Positions 8,690 to 18,188 are shown, counted from the stretch's first letter. The stretch is 64,000 nucleotides of DNA from CBDCNP01 sp965222425 (GCA_965222425.1 CBDCTW010000022.1:62001-126000); one strand, 5' to 3'. The notes: generated by a model from the sequence alone, not told the origin. Made by a program: numbers and translations.

Positions 8690-9376
8690 TGCAAACAGGG
8701 TCTACGCGGATTCGTGTGGGTAAGTCCTGACGGAAAACAGTGTAACTCATTGTGTGGAAAAGGTATCCAGACTTCATCAGGTGCTGAAAAGTGGTCCATT
8801 TTTCGGATAGGCTAACCGAGTGAAAAATTCCCAGTCGATCCGCTCGCTGTTTGCGCTGCCAGGTTTCGTGGCTGGTGCCGGATTGAAGGGTGTATTCGAT
8901 GACCGATACGCCCGCGTCATCCAGCTCAAGAGGCGAAAAAAACAGCTGTTTGCTCTTACTGTGGGCAACGGTGCCGGGGGCGCTATGACAAGCAAGTGTG
9001 CCGGGTCCGCGACCTGTCGTTGGCAGGCTGGCGGATCTCTCTGGAATACGAGCGTTGGCGCGTCAACTGTCCTGGGTGCGGCGGTTTGCATGTAGAACAC
9101 CTGGACTGGCTGGCGAACAACTCGCGCTACACCTAGCGTTTTGCGACGCATGTGGGCAAGCTGTGCCGGGATATGCCGGACAAGGCGGTGGCCGAGATGG
9201 AACGTCTGCGCCTCCTAGTTGAAGGGGTCAACAACAAAATCCGTGTGCTGCAACGACGCGCCTACGGCTATCGCGACGAGGAATATCTCAAGCTGAAGAT
9301 CGTGGCGGCATTCCTTCCGCCATTACCCAGAAATGCCGTCTTCAACCCACACGAATCCGCGTAGACCCTGCAAACA
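8690..9376 (+). mobile_element. Internally deleted ISL3-family element with 8-bp target duplication
   Basis: A perfect 24-bp inverted repeat bounds the element: 8698-8721 begins GGGTCTACGCGGATTCGTGT and 9345-9368 is its exact reverse complement. The 8 bases TGCAAACA flank both sides (8690-8697 and 9369-9376), the duplication length known for ISL3 elements. The element proper is 671 bp, less than half a normal ISL3 IS, because the catalytic core of the transposase gene is missing. Intact ends mean it could still be mobilised by a transposase supplied in trans. Confidence 0.88.
8820..9364 (+). pseudogene. ISL3-family transposase remnant
   Basis: The N-terminal part (SIRSLFALPGF) changes frame at a run of seven A (8936-8942) into the zinc-finger segment CSYCG ... 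VNCPGCGGLHVEHLDWLANN. An in-frame TAG follows near 9135, then FATHVGKLCRDMPDKAVAEM. The sequence then jumps directly to the family C-terminus NNKIRVLQRRAYGYRDEEYL, with the whole DDE catalytic region deleted near 9222. The gene is dead. Confidence 0.85.
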
Positions 9377-9379
9377 AGA

Positions 9380-9403
9380 CTGCCGGGCTTTCCGGCCCGG
9401 CAG
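9380..9403 (-). terminator. Terminator of the fimT-pilV-pilX operon
   Basis: A 9-bp perfect stem CTGCCGGGC/GCCCGGCAG with a 6-base loop lies about 70 bp after the pilX-like stop. On the minus strand it is followed by TCTTGTTTG, which is T-rich. The ISL3 remnant is inserted immediately beyond it. Confidence 0.7.
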
Positions 9404-9470
9404 CCTTCAAAATTGTGAGTCCCAATGGGGTCCTGGACCCTGGAAAACCGTACTTTCGGAGCTCCCGCCT

Positions 9471-10340
9471 CTACTGGACGGCCGCCGCCGTATTTCCCGC
9501 CTGCGCGGCATTTGAGCCCTGGATCGCGTCGGTATCGGAGCCCTTAGTCACGTCGGCATACCGATCTCCCGAGGCCCCGGACGACGGAACCCGTACTGTC
9601 ATCTCGAGCCGTCTCAGGGAGCCCGGCCGACCGCCTTGCGCACCCTGCCAGTTGGGGGCTGTCCCTTCGGCGGTGAGAATGACCCGGTCGTGGGCGACTC
9701 CCTCAGCGAGGGTGGCGTCGAAACCGTAGTCTTGGTCGCCGGCGAGTGGTCTCCGCACCCACAACGTGACCGTTCCCTCGATATCGATGTTGCCGTCTTC
9801 ATCAATGTCACCCCGGATTCCGTTGGCCGGATCCCGAAAGTCGAACTGAATCGGCAGGGCCGTAACCGGATCACGCAGCACACGACCGATGTAAATGTTC
9901 ACGGTCGGACCCCGCGCAATGAAGTACTGATAGTCTCGACAGCCCGGGACGGACGTATCTCCGCAGTCGACGGCTCCATCGATTGGCGGGGCATCCATCA
10001 GTATCGTTCCGCCCGGTCCGCGCGGAGGAGGCAGCGCGTTCATAAAATCCCCATCGAGGACCGCGTAGCGCGCGAGGACGTTCTTCCCGTACTCCAGCGC
10101 TGCATCCGCATTGAAGAACGCCATCTCCCCATAGCGGTAGTTGACGCTGATGTCGGTCTCGGTCGTGGTGGTCAGCATCAAGGCCAGTCCGAGCACGGAG
10201 AGGATAAACAAGACCAGAATGGAGATCACGAAGGCCGAGCCACGTTCTCCAAATCTGACCGGTGTCGGAGCGCCTACTTTTGACATCGTGTTTCTTTGAG
10301 CTTGTCTAAGCATCTTCTTCTCCATCACTGCTGCTCTCAA
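9471..10340 (-). CDS. pilX: PilX-like pilus assembly protein
   Basis: A short polar leader (about 30 residues) is followed by GSAFVISILVLFILSVLGLALM and then TTTTETDISVNYRYGEMAFF, the arrangement of PilX N-terminal domains. No Glu-5 is evident, as is usual for this group. The rest is an extracellular domain rich in Asp and Gly. It follows the pilV-like gene with 3 bp between frames, so it belongs to the fimT-pilV-pilX operon. The start among the nearby Met codons is uncertain. Confidence 0.75.
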   Translation of the reverse strand: MRAAVMEKKMLRQAQRNTMSKVGAPTPVRFGERGSAFVISILVLFILSVLGLALMLTTTTETDISVNYRYGEMAFFNADAALEYGKNVLARYAVLDGDFMNALPPPRGPGGTILMDAPPIDGAVDCGDTSVPGCRDYQYFIARGPTVNIYIGRVLRDPVTALPIQFDFRDPANGIRGDIDEDGNIDIEGTVTLWVRRPLAGDQDYGFDATLAEGVAHDRVILTAEGTAPNWQGAQGGRPGSLRRLEMTVRVPSSGASGDRYADVTKGSDTDAIQGSNAAQAGNTAAAVQ

Positions 10341-10343
10341 AAC

Positions 10344-10892
10344 TCATCCCACGTTGGCGGTGCGGAAAGTCACCAAACGTGCATCGCCGACTCCCAGATA
10401 GATGCCTGACTCGCTAGCGGGTAGGCAACGGGCTGCAATTCGCAACATTGCGAGAGGCAGGTCGTCATCGTTGGGATCGACGATTCGCGTGATCTGCCAA
10501 CGAACGACGAAGAGCGCTTGGTTCGCCGCCCCCACCGACTGGCCGTCTGCGTTATAGAACTGGAAGAAGCCTGGGTCGTTGGAATCCAGATCACCGCACT
10601 GCGCTCCCGTATTGCAAAGCACAGGGTTTATGTTGCCGACGCTCGGCACGGCCGGGTTCGTGTAGAAGGGCGCGGCCTTGAGGAGCTCGAGCTGCTGCTT
10701 TGCCAATGCTGCGGATGCGGTCATCCGGCCGGCCAGGGCGTTGGCATTCGTCGCCACAACCATCATCTGCGCGAGGGAGAGAAGCCCAACCGTGAGAATC
10801 ACGATTGCGATCATGACCTCGATGAGGGAGAACCCTTCTCGGCCCTTCTCGCTGGTTTTTCGACTTTTTCTTGTCTCGTTCTTTTCGATCAT
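10344..10892 (-). CDS. pilV: PilV-like minor pilin
   Basis: The prepilin motif REGFSLIEVMIAIVILTVGL is typical of PilV-like minor pilins. The ATG at 10892 overlaps the fimT stop by four bases (ATGA) and follows AGAGG, so it is preferred over the longer open frame reaching 11072, which is only the shadow of the upstream gene. The mature protein would start at Phe with Glu at position 5. It contains four Cys after the helix (LCNTGAQCGD and two near the C-terminus is one reading), so a disulfide is possible. Confidence 0.8.
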   Translation of the reverse strand: MIEKNETRKSRKTSEKGREGFSLIEVMIAIVILTVGLLSLAQMMVVATNANALAGRMTASAALAKQQLELLKAAPFYTNPAVPSVGNINPVLCNTGAQCGDLDSNDPGFFQFYNADGQSVGAANQALFVVRWQITRIVDPNDDDLPLAMLRIAARCLPASESGIYLGVGDARLVTFRTANVG

Positions 10893-11515
10893 GGCACCTC
10901 TACTTGTACGCGCCCATTTCGGCTGATTCGGATGTCCCGAACATACCCGAAGCGGGGATACTGGATCGTCACCACCCAATCGAGCCCGTCCTGCCGGATG
11001 AGCGCGTTCCCGGAGCCACTCGCGTTCACCGCTTCGACGGCACCGCTGGAGCGAAACAGCAGGGCGTTCCATGTCCCACCACTTTCATCGAACTCCATCT
11101 CCGGGGGCAAGTTGGCAATGTTACCGTGGGGCGGCGATTCGTTGTCACCCGCTCCGGGCGCGACGCCGTAGTCTCGGTCGTTGGGGTCGAAGTTCGCACT
11201 GGCGCCGGGCCCCGGATAGACCCCGCCATAAGCTCCCATCGTCACGGGATTCTGGTCCAGGGTCGTGAATTGGAACTGACCCTCTTCCGGGTAGTCGAAG
11301 TTGAGGATCAGACCGTTGCGTGAGTTCCGCTTGACCGCCTGTGCCCGCGACATCTGCATCACCGATGCGACGGCTTGCGCCGCCGCTTGCGTCTCATAGT
11401 GACGGATGTAGCTGATACCGTACGGGATTGAGATGGCGGCGAGAATGGCTCCGACCGCCATCACCACCAGGAGCTCCACGAGTGAGAAACCGCGCGAGGC
11501 TTCCTTTCTGAACAT
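10889..11515 (-). CDS. fimT: FimT/GspH-type pseudopilin
   Basis: Prepilin motif RGFSLVELLVVMAVGAILAA followed by a GspH-like C-terminal domain ending IRISRNGRVQVEVP. The ATG at 11515 lies eight bases after AGGAGG; two in-frame GTG codons precede it. First gene of a three-gene minor-pilin operon (fimT, pilV, pilX) driven by a near-consensus sigma-54 promoter at 11571-11586, so expression should need an enhancer-binding protein such as PilR or the regulator at 5224. Confidence 0.85.
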   Translation of the reverse strand: MFRKEASRGFSLVELLVVMAVGAILAAISIPYGISYIRHYETQAAAQAVASVMQMSRAQAVKRNSRNGLILNFDYPEEGQFQFTTLDQNPVTMGAYGGVYPGPGASANFDPNDRDYGVAPGAGDNESPPHGNIANLPPEMEFDESGGTWNALLFRSSGAVEAVNASGSGNALIRQDGLDWVVTIQYPRFGYVRDIRISRNGRVQVEVP

Positions 11516-11570
11516 CACCACATCCTCCTACTTATTCCAGATTAAGGGCGGAGAAAACACACCAAATCAA

Positions 11571-11586
11571 CGCAAGACTCGGGCCA
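11571..11586 (-). promoter_or_regulatory. Sigma-54 promoter of fimT-pilV-pilX
   Basis: On the minus strand the site reads TGGCCCGAGTCTTGCG. The consensus is TGGCACGNNNNTTGCW, so GG (-24) and GC (-12) are at the exact spacing with only two mismatches. Transcription would begin near 11560, about 45 bases before the fimT ATG. Confidence 0.75.
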
Positions 11587-12097
11587 TGGTCGCTGCGTCT
11601 CGACAAACCTCATAACCGTATACTCTGGCACGAGTTGCGCATGGTCAACACCAACTTCGCTCGTCCAACGCGTTACCTTTGGTAACAGGCGTGAAATCGC
11701 GACACCCGATGTTACCTCGTGTGTACCACTATTTGTAATCTTCTTCGGTGCACCAATCTGCCGCACGCTTGAATCTTCATGAGTCTCGTTTACTTGGGGA
11801 GCATTACGCGGTACAGATTCTCTTATGTCGCAAACGACGATCCAACTGACCAAATGTTGCAGCCATACCTTCAACCAGCTAAAAACATTGGGCTTGCTCC
11901 CTGGGAGCAGCATCACCACCGTGGATCTCGGAAATCTGACGTGTCACCGTTAGTAACAAGTTTGTACTCTGAAACACCGGGAGAAAACGGCCGGGGGAGG
12001 ACGAGGCCCCAGGCCATCGGGAAAAGGACTAGATGTGTTGACAGTGTTCCCCTGCGTGGAATTATGACGAAACATCAATCTAAGAGCTCATACAAAG
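11587..12097. other. Intergenic region with GTTACC palindrome upstream of fimT
   Basis: About 510 bp with no convincing gene. The perfect palindrome GTTACC-TTT-GGTAAC is at 11672-11686, a lone GTTACC is at 11711-11716, and GTTAGTAAC is at 11949-11957. The first lies about 115-125 bp upstream of the predicted start of the sigma-54 transcript, where enhancer-binding proteins usually bind. The region ends at the IS21 insertion. Confidence 0.5.
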
Positions 12098-12253
12098 CTG
12101 TTGTGTGTTTGTCCACTCGGTCTGGCCCACTTTGCTCATCTAATTTGGCCCACCCTAAGTTATTGATTAATAAAGACGAGCTGTAAGAAAGCCCCTTTCC
12201 TTATTCCGCGGCCGGAACGAAGTGCAGGCCGCGGCTAGTGAAACCCAACGAAC

Positions 12254-13027
12254 TCATGCCTTTATGGTCTTTTTCTCGCTCTTCAGGGTGCGCCGGAACC
12301 GATAGGATTCGGTGCCGGTTTCGAGTATGTGCGCCTGGTCCGTGACTCGGTCGAGCAGTGCCTTGCACAGGCGGACGTTCGTGAACACCTGGGTCCACTC
12401 CGAGAAGGGCAGGTTGGTGGTGATCACGAGCGCCGCCCTTTCGCATCGTTCCGAAACCACTTGGAACAGAAGCTCGGCGCCGACATCGGCGAGTGGGACG
12501 TAGCCGAGCTCGTCGATGCACAACAACTCGTAGCGGGCGTAGCGACGGATCACTCGCGAGAGTTCGTGCTCCTCCCTAGCTTCAACGAGTTCGTTGACGA
12601 GTCTCGAGGCCGTCGTGAAGCGAACGCGGCGACGTTGCTGGCACGCCGCTACACACAATGCCGTGGCCAGATGAGTCTTGCCTGTGCCGGCATCGCCGAG
12701 AAACAGAACCGGCCGTGCATGGTCGATGTAGTCGCCTTCGGCCAGTTCTCGTATCCGACGGGCGGAGACCTTCGGCGATTGCGAGAAGTCGAACTCCTCG
12801 AGCGTCTTCGCTCTCGGTAGTTGTGCTTCCTTCAGTCGTCTTTGAACCGCGCGGTGTTCACGCTCCTCGACTTCGGCGCTGAGCAGCACGTCGAGGTAGC
12901 GGACATAGCTGTGCTCGTCGCGCTGCGCTTGTTCGGCAATCTTCTGGAACTGCGTTGCCACGCTCGGCATGCGAAGCGTCTTGCAATGCTGACGGATGCT
13001 CTGGAGCTCGATGCTCTTCGCGTTCAC
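12254..13027 (-). CDS. istB: IS21 helper ATPase IstB, copy 1
   Basis: AAA+ ATPase that assists the IstA transposase in target choice. Walker A is FLGDAGTGKTHLA and Walker B region LLCIDELGYVPL; ITTNLPFSEW is the sensor segment. It has 257 aa, normal for the family. The start overlaps the istA stop (GTGA), the usual translational coupling of IS21. Confidence 0.95.
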   Translation of the reverse strand: MNAKSIELQSIRQHCKTLRMPSVATQFQKIAEQAQRDEHSYVRYLDVLLSAEVEEREHRAVQRRLKEAQLPRAKTLEEFDFSQSPKVSARRIRELAEGDYIDHARPVLFLGDAGTGKTHLATALCVAACQQRRRVRFTTASRLVNELVEAREEHELSRVIRRYARYELLCIDELGYVPLADVGAELLFQVVSERCERAALVITTNLPFSEWTQVFTNVRLCKALLDRVTDQAHILETGTESYRFRRTLKSEKKTIKA

Positions 13028-14565
13028 GAGTTCACCTCGCCGATCAGCGCGTTGTAATGGCCAACACCTGGCAAGGAACGTTCGTACTTCGTGAGCTCTC
13101 CGAGCTCCACATCGCCAAGAGCCTGCGCCTGCTCACGTCGAAGAACTGATGATTCGACGAGGTGACGGATCGCCTCAGCATCCGTACAGCCGAGTTCGAG
13201 CGCTTGACTCACCGCCTCACGCAGCTTGTCGTAGCCGTGCTCGCGGCCGAGCTGCACGAGCTCGACCATCTGGCGGGTTCCTTCGAGCTTCCCGTGACGT
13301 CGATTCAGCTTGGACCACAACTCGTCGTAGCTCGTGGGCCACCGACCTTTCTCCCGCCATTGAGCGAGCGGCGTCGAGCCGGCCAACGCTCCAGGCTTCC
13401 TGACCAGAACATCCAAGTAGTGCTCGAGTTCATAAATCGACTGGCTGCGGCCGTAGCAGCGCTCGTGGCGTGCCACGACGTGGCCCTCGTGCCAGATCTC
13501 AACTTCCAACGGCAGTAGCTTGGCCACAACTCGCCGGTCCCGTTTCAACGGAGTCGAGTACCAGTTCGTGCCGACTCGAACGCAGCCTTTCTTGTTCACC
13601 TTTGCAAATCGTCGCTCCTCGATATCGAACCCCTCGACGGTCAATGGCAACAGATGCTCCCGTTCAAGCTCCATCGCTGTTCCGACAGCATGCTCCTTGC
13701 CGCTAATGTGGCGCGTCGCATCCTTGAGACAGCACGAGAGCAGATACTCGTTCAGCTCATCCCAGTTCGAAAACTCCGGTACCGGCGTCAGATAGTTGCG
13801 CTGGAAGTAGCCGACTTCGCTTTCCACCCCGCCCTTCTCGTTGCCTCGACTCGGATTACAAAACTCCGAGTCGAATCCCCAATGGGAGCGAAACGCCACG
13901 AATCGCTCCGTCTGCTCTCGTTGATAACCACGCAGAATCTTAGTGACCGCGAGTGACAGGTTGTCGTAGCGCATGCGGCGGAACACGCCACCAAAGAACT
14001 CGAACGCATGCTCCTGCGCTTCGAAAAATGCTTGTTGCGTCGGACGCGGATAGCCGCGATGCAACGCGCCTCCTCCCGCCATGCTTCGGACTACGAGCGT
14101 GTGGACCTTCTCGAGCTCACCTCCGATCCGCGCGTACGCCTCGTACCAGTCCACTTGCCCTTCATCGCCCCACGCGTAGCTCTGCGGAACAAAAATCTCT
14201 GTGTCCTTCAGGCCGAGCTCGCTCTTCCGACGAGCGACGTAGCGACGTACCGTTGATTCGCCAATCTCATGCTCCGGATGCTCGGCGCGCAACCGGGACC
14301 AGATACGACGAGCCGTATGGCGTTGCTTCCGAGGCGCTCGCTTGTCCTCCTTCAGGACCGCGTCGATGAACTCGCGTACTTCCTCAAGCTTCGGACTCGC
14401 ACGCTCCGCGACTTTACGCTCCGGCGGTACCGCGCTCTCCAGCGCCTGACGCACCATCCGACGGTGTACTCCGAACTCCTTCGCCACTCCCTTTATCGTT
14501 CCTACTCCGTGCTCGTACTCGCCACGGATCTGCTCGAACAATCGCACTTTCGCACCCCTTTTCAA
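13024..14565 (-). CDS. istA: IS21 transposase IstA, copy 1
   Basis: The 513-aa transposase has an N-terminal HTH (GTIKGVAKEFGVHRRMVRQA), and a DDE integrase core with GQVDWYEAY, MRYDNLSLAV and the Glu in NEKGGVESEVG. A TTG start follows GGAGGAGGG-like sequence. It ends IGEVNS and overlaps istB, unlike copy 2, which lost one base there. Confidence 0.95.
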   Translation of the reverse strand: MKRGAKVRLFEQIRGEYEHGVGTIKGVAKEFGVHRRMVRQALESAVPPERKVAERASPKLEEVREFIDAVLKEDKRAPRKQRHTARRIWSRLRAEHPEHEIGESTVRRYVARRKSELGLKDTEIFVPQSYAWGDEGQVDWYEAYARIGGELEKVHTLVVRSMAGGGALHRGYPRPTQQAFFEAQEHAFEFFGGVFRRMRYDNLSLAVTKILRGYQREQTERFVAFRSHWGFDSEFCNPSRGNEKGGVESEVGYFQRNYLTPVPEFSNWDELNEYLLSCCLKDATRHISGKEHAVGTAMELEREHLLPLTVEGFDIEERRFAKVNKKGCVRVGTNWYSTPLKRDRRVVAKLLPLEVEIWHEGHVVARHERCYGRSQSIYELEHYLDVLVRKPGALAGSTPLAQWREKGRWPTSYDELWSKLNRRHGKLEGTRQMVELVQLGREHGYDKLREAVSQALELGCTDAEAIRHLVESSVLRREQAQALGDVELGELTKYERSLPGVGHYNALIGEVNS

Positions 14566-14706
14566 CCGACCCTCCTCTCCGGGTTCTTCCCCGGCTCAGG
14601 GTATCGGTCTCGATGGGGTGGGCCAAATCAAATGAGCGAAATGGGCCAATTCAGACTAGCGAACACACTGTTGCCCACTCGGGAGTGAAACTCCCCTGCC
14701 AATCGT

Positions 14707-14886
14707 ATGAAGGTCGTAACCGAGGACGGCGCTACCGATGTGAGTGAAGATAGCTCTCTGCCCGCCTCACCAGGGTTGGCGTGGCAACGGTGGGTGTTTT
14801 TCGCAGCATTGTTGCCGCTGGTCCTAGCGACTTATCAACTCAGCTCGCTACTCGTTCTGCCGTTGCTGGCCACCCTCGAGGTATAA
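14707..14886 (+). pseudogene. Truncated frame between two insertion sequences
   Basis: A 59-codon frame starting MKVVTEDGATDVSED and then becoming hydrophobic (WVFFAALLPLVLATY) runs straight into the left end of the IS256-type element and stops there. It looks like the N-terminus of a membrane protein cut off by the insertion. The expected continuation is not found on the other side of the element, where the PAS kinase gene begins. I do not recognise the protein. Confidence 0.4.
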
Positions 14887-16277
14887 CCAGAAGTTGTGGA
14901 TCGCGTAGCTGAGAAAGGCGGCGTATCCTTCCAAGTAGTGAAAACAAGAAACCGGTTTTAGCGAACCGGAGGAAGGAAACGCCACCGATGCTGAGGATAC
15001 AAGATCCACCGAAGGAATCGAAACAGGAAGAAGTTGGAAAGACTCTGGATGGTCTTGCACGAGAGGGAGCCCGTCGGATGCTGATGTCGGCGCTCGAGGA
15101 GGAAGTCTCGGACTATGTCGAGCGTCATGTCGAGGAACGAGATGAGGACGGTCACGCCCTGGTGGTCCGCAACGGGCGAGCTCGAGCCCGCAAGGTAACG
15201 ATGGGCTGCGGAACGGTGGAAGTGGAAGCTCCGCGAGTGAATGACAAGCGTGTGGAGGATGGAAAACGGCAACGATTCACGAGCGGGATCTTGCCTCCCT
15301 ACATGCGTCGGTCTCCGAGGGTGAGTGAGGTGCTGCCGGTGCTGTACCTTCGTGGTCTGTCGACGAACGATTTCAGGCCTGCACTGAAAGACCTCCTAGG
15401 CGAAGACGCGTCGGGACTGTCGCCGACGGCAATCACGAGGCTGACAGCGAAATGGCAATCGGAGTACGACGATTTCCGCAAGCGAGACCTGATCAAAGAG
15501 GACTGCGCCTACATCTGGGTCGACGGCATCCATTTCAATGTCCGTCTAGAAGACGATCGGCTGTGCACCCTTGTCGTTCTTGGCGTTCGAGCGGATGGGA
15601 CGAAAGAGTTGCTCGCGGTTGAGGATGGCTACCGCGAGAGCGAGGAAAGCTGGGCGTACGTACTCAGAGACCTCGCCCGCCGCGGGATGAAGGCCCCTCT
15701 TCTCGCGATCGGAGATGGAGCCTTGGGCTTCTGGGCCGCTGTTCGAAACGTATGGCCGGAAACGCGCCACCAGTTGTGTTGGGTGCACAAGCCGAAGAAT
15801 GTCCTCGACAAGTTGCCGAAGCGTCTTCATGGCCGCGCGAAGCGCGCTCTGAACGAAATCGTGAAGGCTGAGAACAAGAAGCAAGCCGAAGAAGCGATCG
15901 AACGGTGCGACTCCGACTTCGGAGTCAAGTATCCTAAGGCCGTGGCGTCCTTGACCAGCCATCAGGACGAGCTGCTCACATTCTATGGTTTCCCCGCCCA
16001 GCACTGGGAGCACATTCGAACCGCGAACCCCATCGAGTCGGCGTTCGCTACCGTTCGACTCCGGCAGCGAGTGACCAAAGGCGCCGGGTCCCGAGCGAAG
16101 GCTCTTCTCATGGCGTACAAGCTACTCGACATGGCGAGCCACCGCTGGCGCCGCGTCAACGCACCGGGACTCGTAGCTCGTCTTATTCTGGGAGAAAAGT
16201 TCGTCGACGGACTAAACGAAGAAGCAAGAAACGCCGCTTGATTCAGAAAAGTGATCCACAACTATTGACAATATCTC
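14878..16277 (+). mobile_element. IS256-family insertion sequence (single copy)
   Basis: The imperfect terminal inverted repeats are about 25 bp: left begins GAGGTATAACC and reaches TTGTGGATC; the right end, read in reverse, begins GAGATATTGTC and reaches the same TTGTGGATC. No matching target duplication is seen, so a neighbouring deletion may have followed insertion. The element lies just beyond the 3' end of the PAS kinase gene and encodes one transposase. Confidence 0.8.
14988..16241 (+). CDS. IS256-family (Mutator) transposase
   Basis: The 417-aa DDE transposase has acidic residues in YIWVDGIHFNV, LLAIGDGALGFW and TANPIESAFATVRLRQ, and the family H/C segment HQLCWVHKPKNVLDKLPK. The ATG follows GGAGGAAGG. 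Full length with no lesion, so this copy may be active. It is only distantly related to the transposases at 30929 and 36927. Confidence 0.95.
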   Translation: MLRIQDPPKESKQEEVGKTLDGLAREGARRMLMSALEEEVSDYVERHVEERDEDGHALVVRNGRARARKVTMGCGTVEVEAPRVNDKRVEDGKRQRFTSGILPPYMRRSPRVSEVLPVLYLRGLSTNDFRPALKDLLGEDASGLSPTAITRLTAKWQSEYDDFRKRDLIKEDCAYIWVDGIHFNVRLEDDRLCTLVVLGVRADGTKELLAVEDGYRESEESWAYVLRDLARRGMKAPLLAIGDGALGFWAAVRNVWPETRHQLCWVHKPKNVLDKLPKRLHGRAKRALNEIVKAENKKQAEEAIERCDSDFGVKYPKAVASLTSHQDELLTFYGFPAQHWEHIRTANPIESAFATVRLRQRVTKGAGSRAKALLMAYKLLDMASHRWRRVNAPGLVARLILGEKFVDGLNEEARNAA

Positions 16278-16289
16278 CCTGGCGGGCGG

Positions 16290-18181
16290 CTACACCCACT
16301 TTTGTTCAGTCGCCGTGGTCCCATCAGGCTGCGCAGGAACGTTCAAAGTAAACGTCGTGCCATCCCCGGGTGAGGACTTCACGTCCACCTCGCCGTTGTG
16401 GCACACCGCGATCTTCTGCACGATCGAGAGCCCGAGGCCGGTACCCTCTGACTTCGTAGTGAAGAAGGGTGAAAAGATGCGAGGAAGATCCTCTTTTTGA
16501 ATGCCGGGACCGTTGTCCGACACCCGTACGAAGGCAACCCCGTTGCAACCTCCGGCTTCCAGCCGGACCTCACCCGCTTCGCCCCGCTCATTTCCTGACG
16601 CCGCCTCGATGGCGTTGAGCACGAGGTTGGAGACCGCCTTTCTAAGGAGCATCTCATCGGCCTCCACCTGAAACGATTGGGCCTCCACCGTTAGTTGTAC
16701 TTTCGCGGCGTTGGCCGGTGGCTCGAGGTCGCGGGACAGATCTCGGGCCATTTCCGCCATGTCGAAAGGCACCGCGCGCAGGGTTTCCGGCCGTGCGAAT
16801 TGGAGAAACTCCGTGACCACTCGATTGAGCGACGAACACTCCTCGACCAACGCGTCGACGACCGTATTGTCTTCCTCGGAAGACACCGATTGGCCCAGGA
16901 GCTTGGCGTTACCAAGCATGGTGGCCAGACCGTTGCGAAACTCATGGGCGATTCCGGCCGCCATCTCGCCGAGACGCGCCAAATTCTCCTTGATGAAGAG
17001 TCTCTGACGAAGCTCGATGACCTCGGTTAAGTCGGCGAAAAGACAGAGCGCACCTCGTACTTTTCCTTCCGTCGACGGAAGTGATAGCACGCTCGTCCCT
17101 AGATGGATCGACCCGCCGGACTGCCGTCGGTAGTCGACTCGTCGTCGAAGTGACTGCGATCCCTCGGCGAGCGCTCGAGCCGTCCATTCGGCAAGTACCT
17201 CAGAGCCAGGAAAGGCTTCCTGAAAACTCTTTCCTTGAAGCGACTGCGCGTCCACACCGAAGATTCTCTCCGCCGCCGGATTCACCACGACGACTCGACC
17301 GGTATCGTCGAGGCTGACAAGACCGGTGGTCATACTCCGGATAATGTCGGTGGCCAGGGCCTCGGTCTCGTCCGCCCGTGCCTTCTCCATTCGATGCATC
17401 TCGGCGAGCTGCTTCTCCTTTTCCTTCAGCTTTGCCACGACATCCTGGAAAGTGGAGAGAAGAAACTGGCCTTCGTCCGCTGAAGCTGAAGTGGACGTTA
17501 GATCTCCTGCTACCGAGCGGGCTTCCGCTAGGAGCCGGCGGTGAGGGGCCAGGAGACTATTGAGAAAAAGCACGAGAGTCAGTAGGACCAGGCTGAGTGC
17601 CGAGACCTGGTAGATGAGCGTGGAGCGGAAGCTGCGATTCGCCCCCGCTAGGGACGACGCCGGGAACTGGACGCGGAGCACGCCTCGTTGGGTCCCGTCC
17701 GGATACCTTAGGGGAGGTAACCGAACGCGGTAGCACTCTCCGGCTGGTAGGCGGGAGAGACCTCGGTCATGGTCCACCCGCGATCGACGAGCCGATACTT
17801 TCCCACCCGATCCAAGCGATCGAAATCCAGCACATCTGAGAGTTGACAATTGGAGGAGCCGGCGAGGATCCTCCCGTTCCAATCCAACAGGCAAGCAGAA
17901 GCAGCGCCCTGTTCTTTCGCCAGCTCTTGGAGAACCTTGGATAGGCCGGCGGATCGCTGGAATCGGTCGGCACCGGCCGGGAGCGCCAGCACCGACGCGA
18001 GACCGGAGGCCATGAGCTCCGCCTTGGACCGGGCGGCCGCATCGAAGGAAGCGGTGAGAAGTTTGCGCGACCCGTACGAGAAGTGAAGACTCTGGCTGTT
18101 GACGATAACCAGGACGAGGAGCACGAACGCCAGGAACAGCCGGACCCGATTCTCGTGAGAAGCAAAGTCGGCCATAACCAA
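16290..18181 (-). CDS. PAS-domain sensor histidine kinase, frameshifted near residue 156
   Basis: Two membrane helices (FLAFVLLVLVIVNS; LSLVLLTLVLFLNSLL) flank a periplasmic sensor domain. A PAS domain (RSMTTGLVSLDDTGRVVVVN), the dimerisation box GEMAAGIAHEFRNGLATM and the ATPase motifs DNGPGIQKED and GTGLGLSIVQK follow. The N-terminal part ends in frame at GYLP; adding one base in the four-G run at 17711-17714 joins it to LRYPDGTQRG and restores about 630 codons. It follows pilD closely, so it is a candidate T4P sensor and may act on the regulator at 5224. Confidence 0.85.
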
Positions 18182-18188
18182 GTGTGCG

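Larger units (their letters stand above)
8396..8697. other. Intergenic stretch carrying two hairpin repeats
   Basis: No convincing gene. It holds two tandem copies of a short structured repeat (8496-8537 and 8555-8598, listed separately) and ends at the target duplication of the ISL3 remnant. Short frames across the repeats encode similar basic peptides, but they have no good start and the third-base pattern is not coding-like. Confidence 0.6.
12098..14673 (-). mobile_element. IS21-family insertion sequence, copy 1
   Basis: The element spans about 12104-14667 (2564 bp). Ends begin TGTGTTTG and, on the other strand, TGTGTTCG, each followed by inner repeats containing TTTGGCCCACCC. CTGTTG flanks both sides (12098-12103 and 14668-14673) as a target duplication; the true ends could differ by two bases. 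It carries istA and istB on the minus strand. A second copy (24138-26702) differs by only a handful of bases, so transposition was recent. Confidence 0.9.

Noticed and set aside
8936..8942. Programmed frameshift at the A7 run of the ISL3 transposase
   Set aside because: The gene also has an in-frame stop and lacks its catalytic domain, so a functional frameshift is not needed to explain the run.
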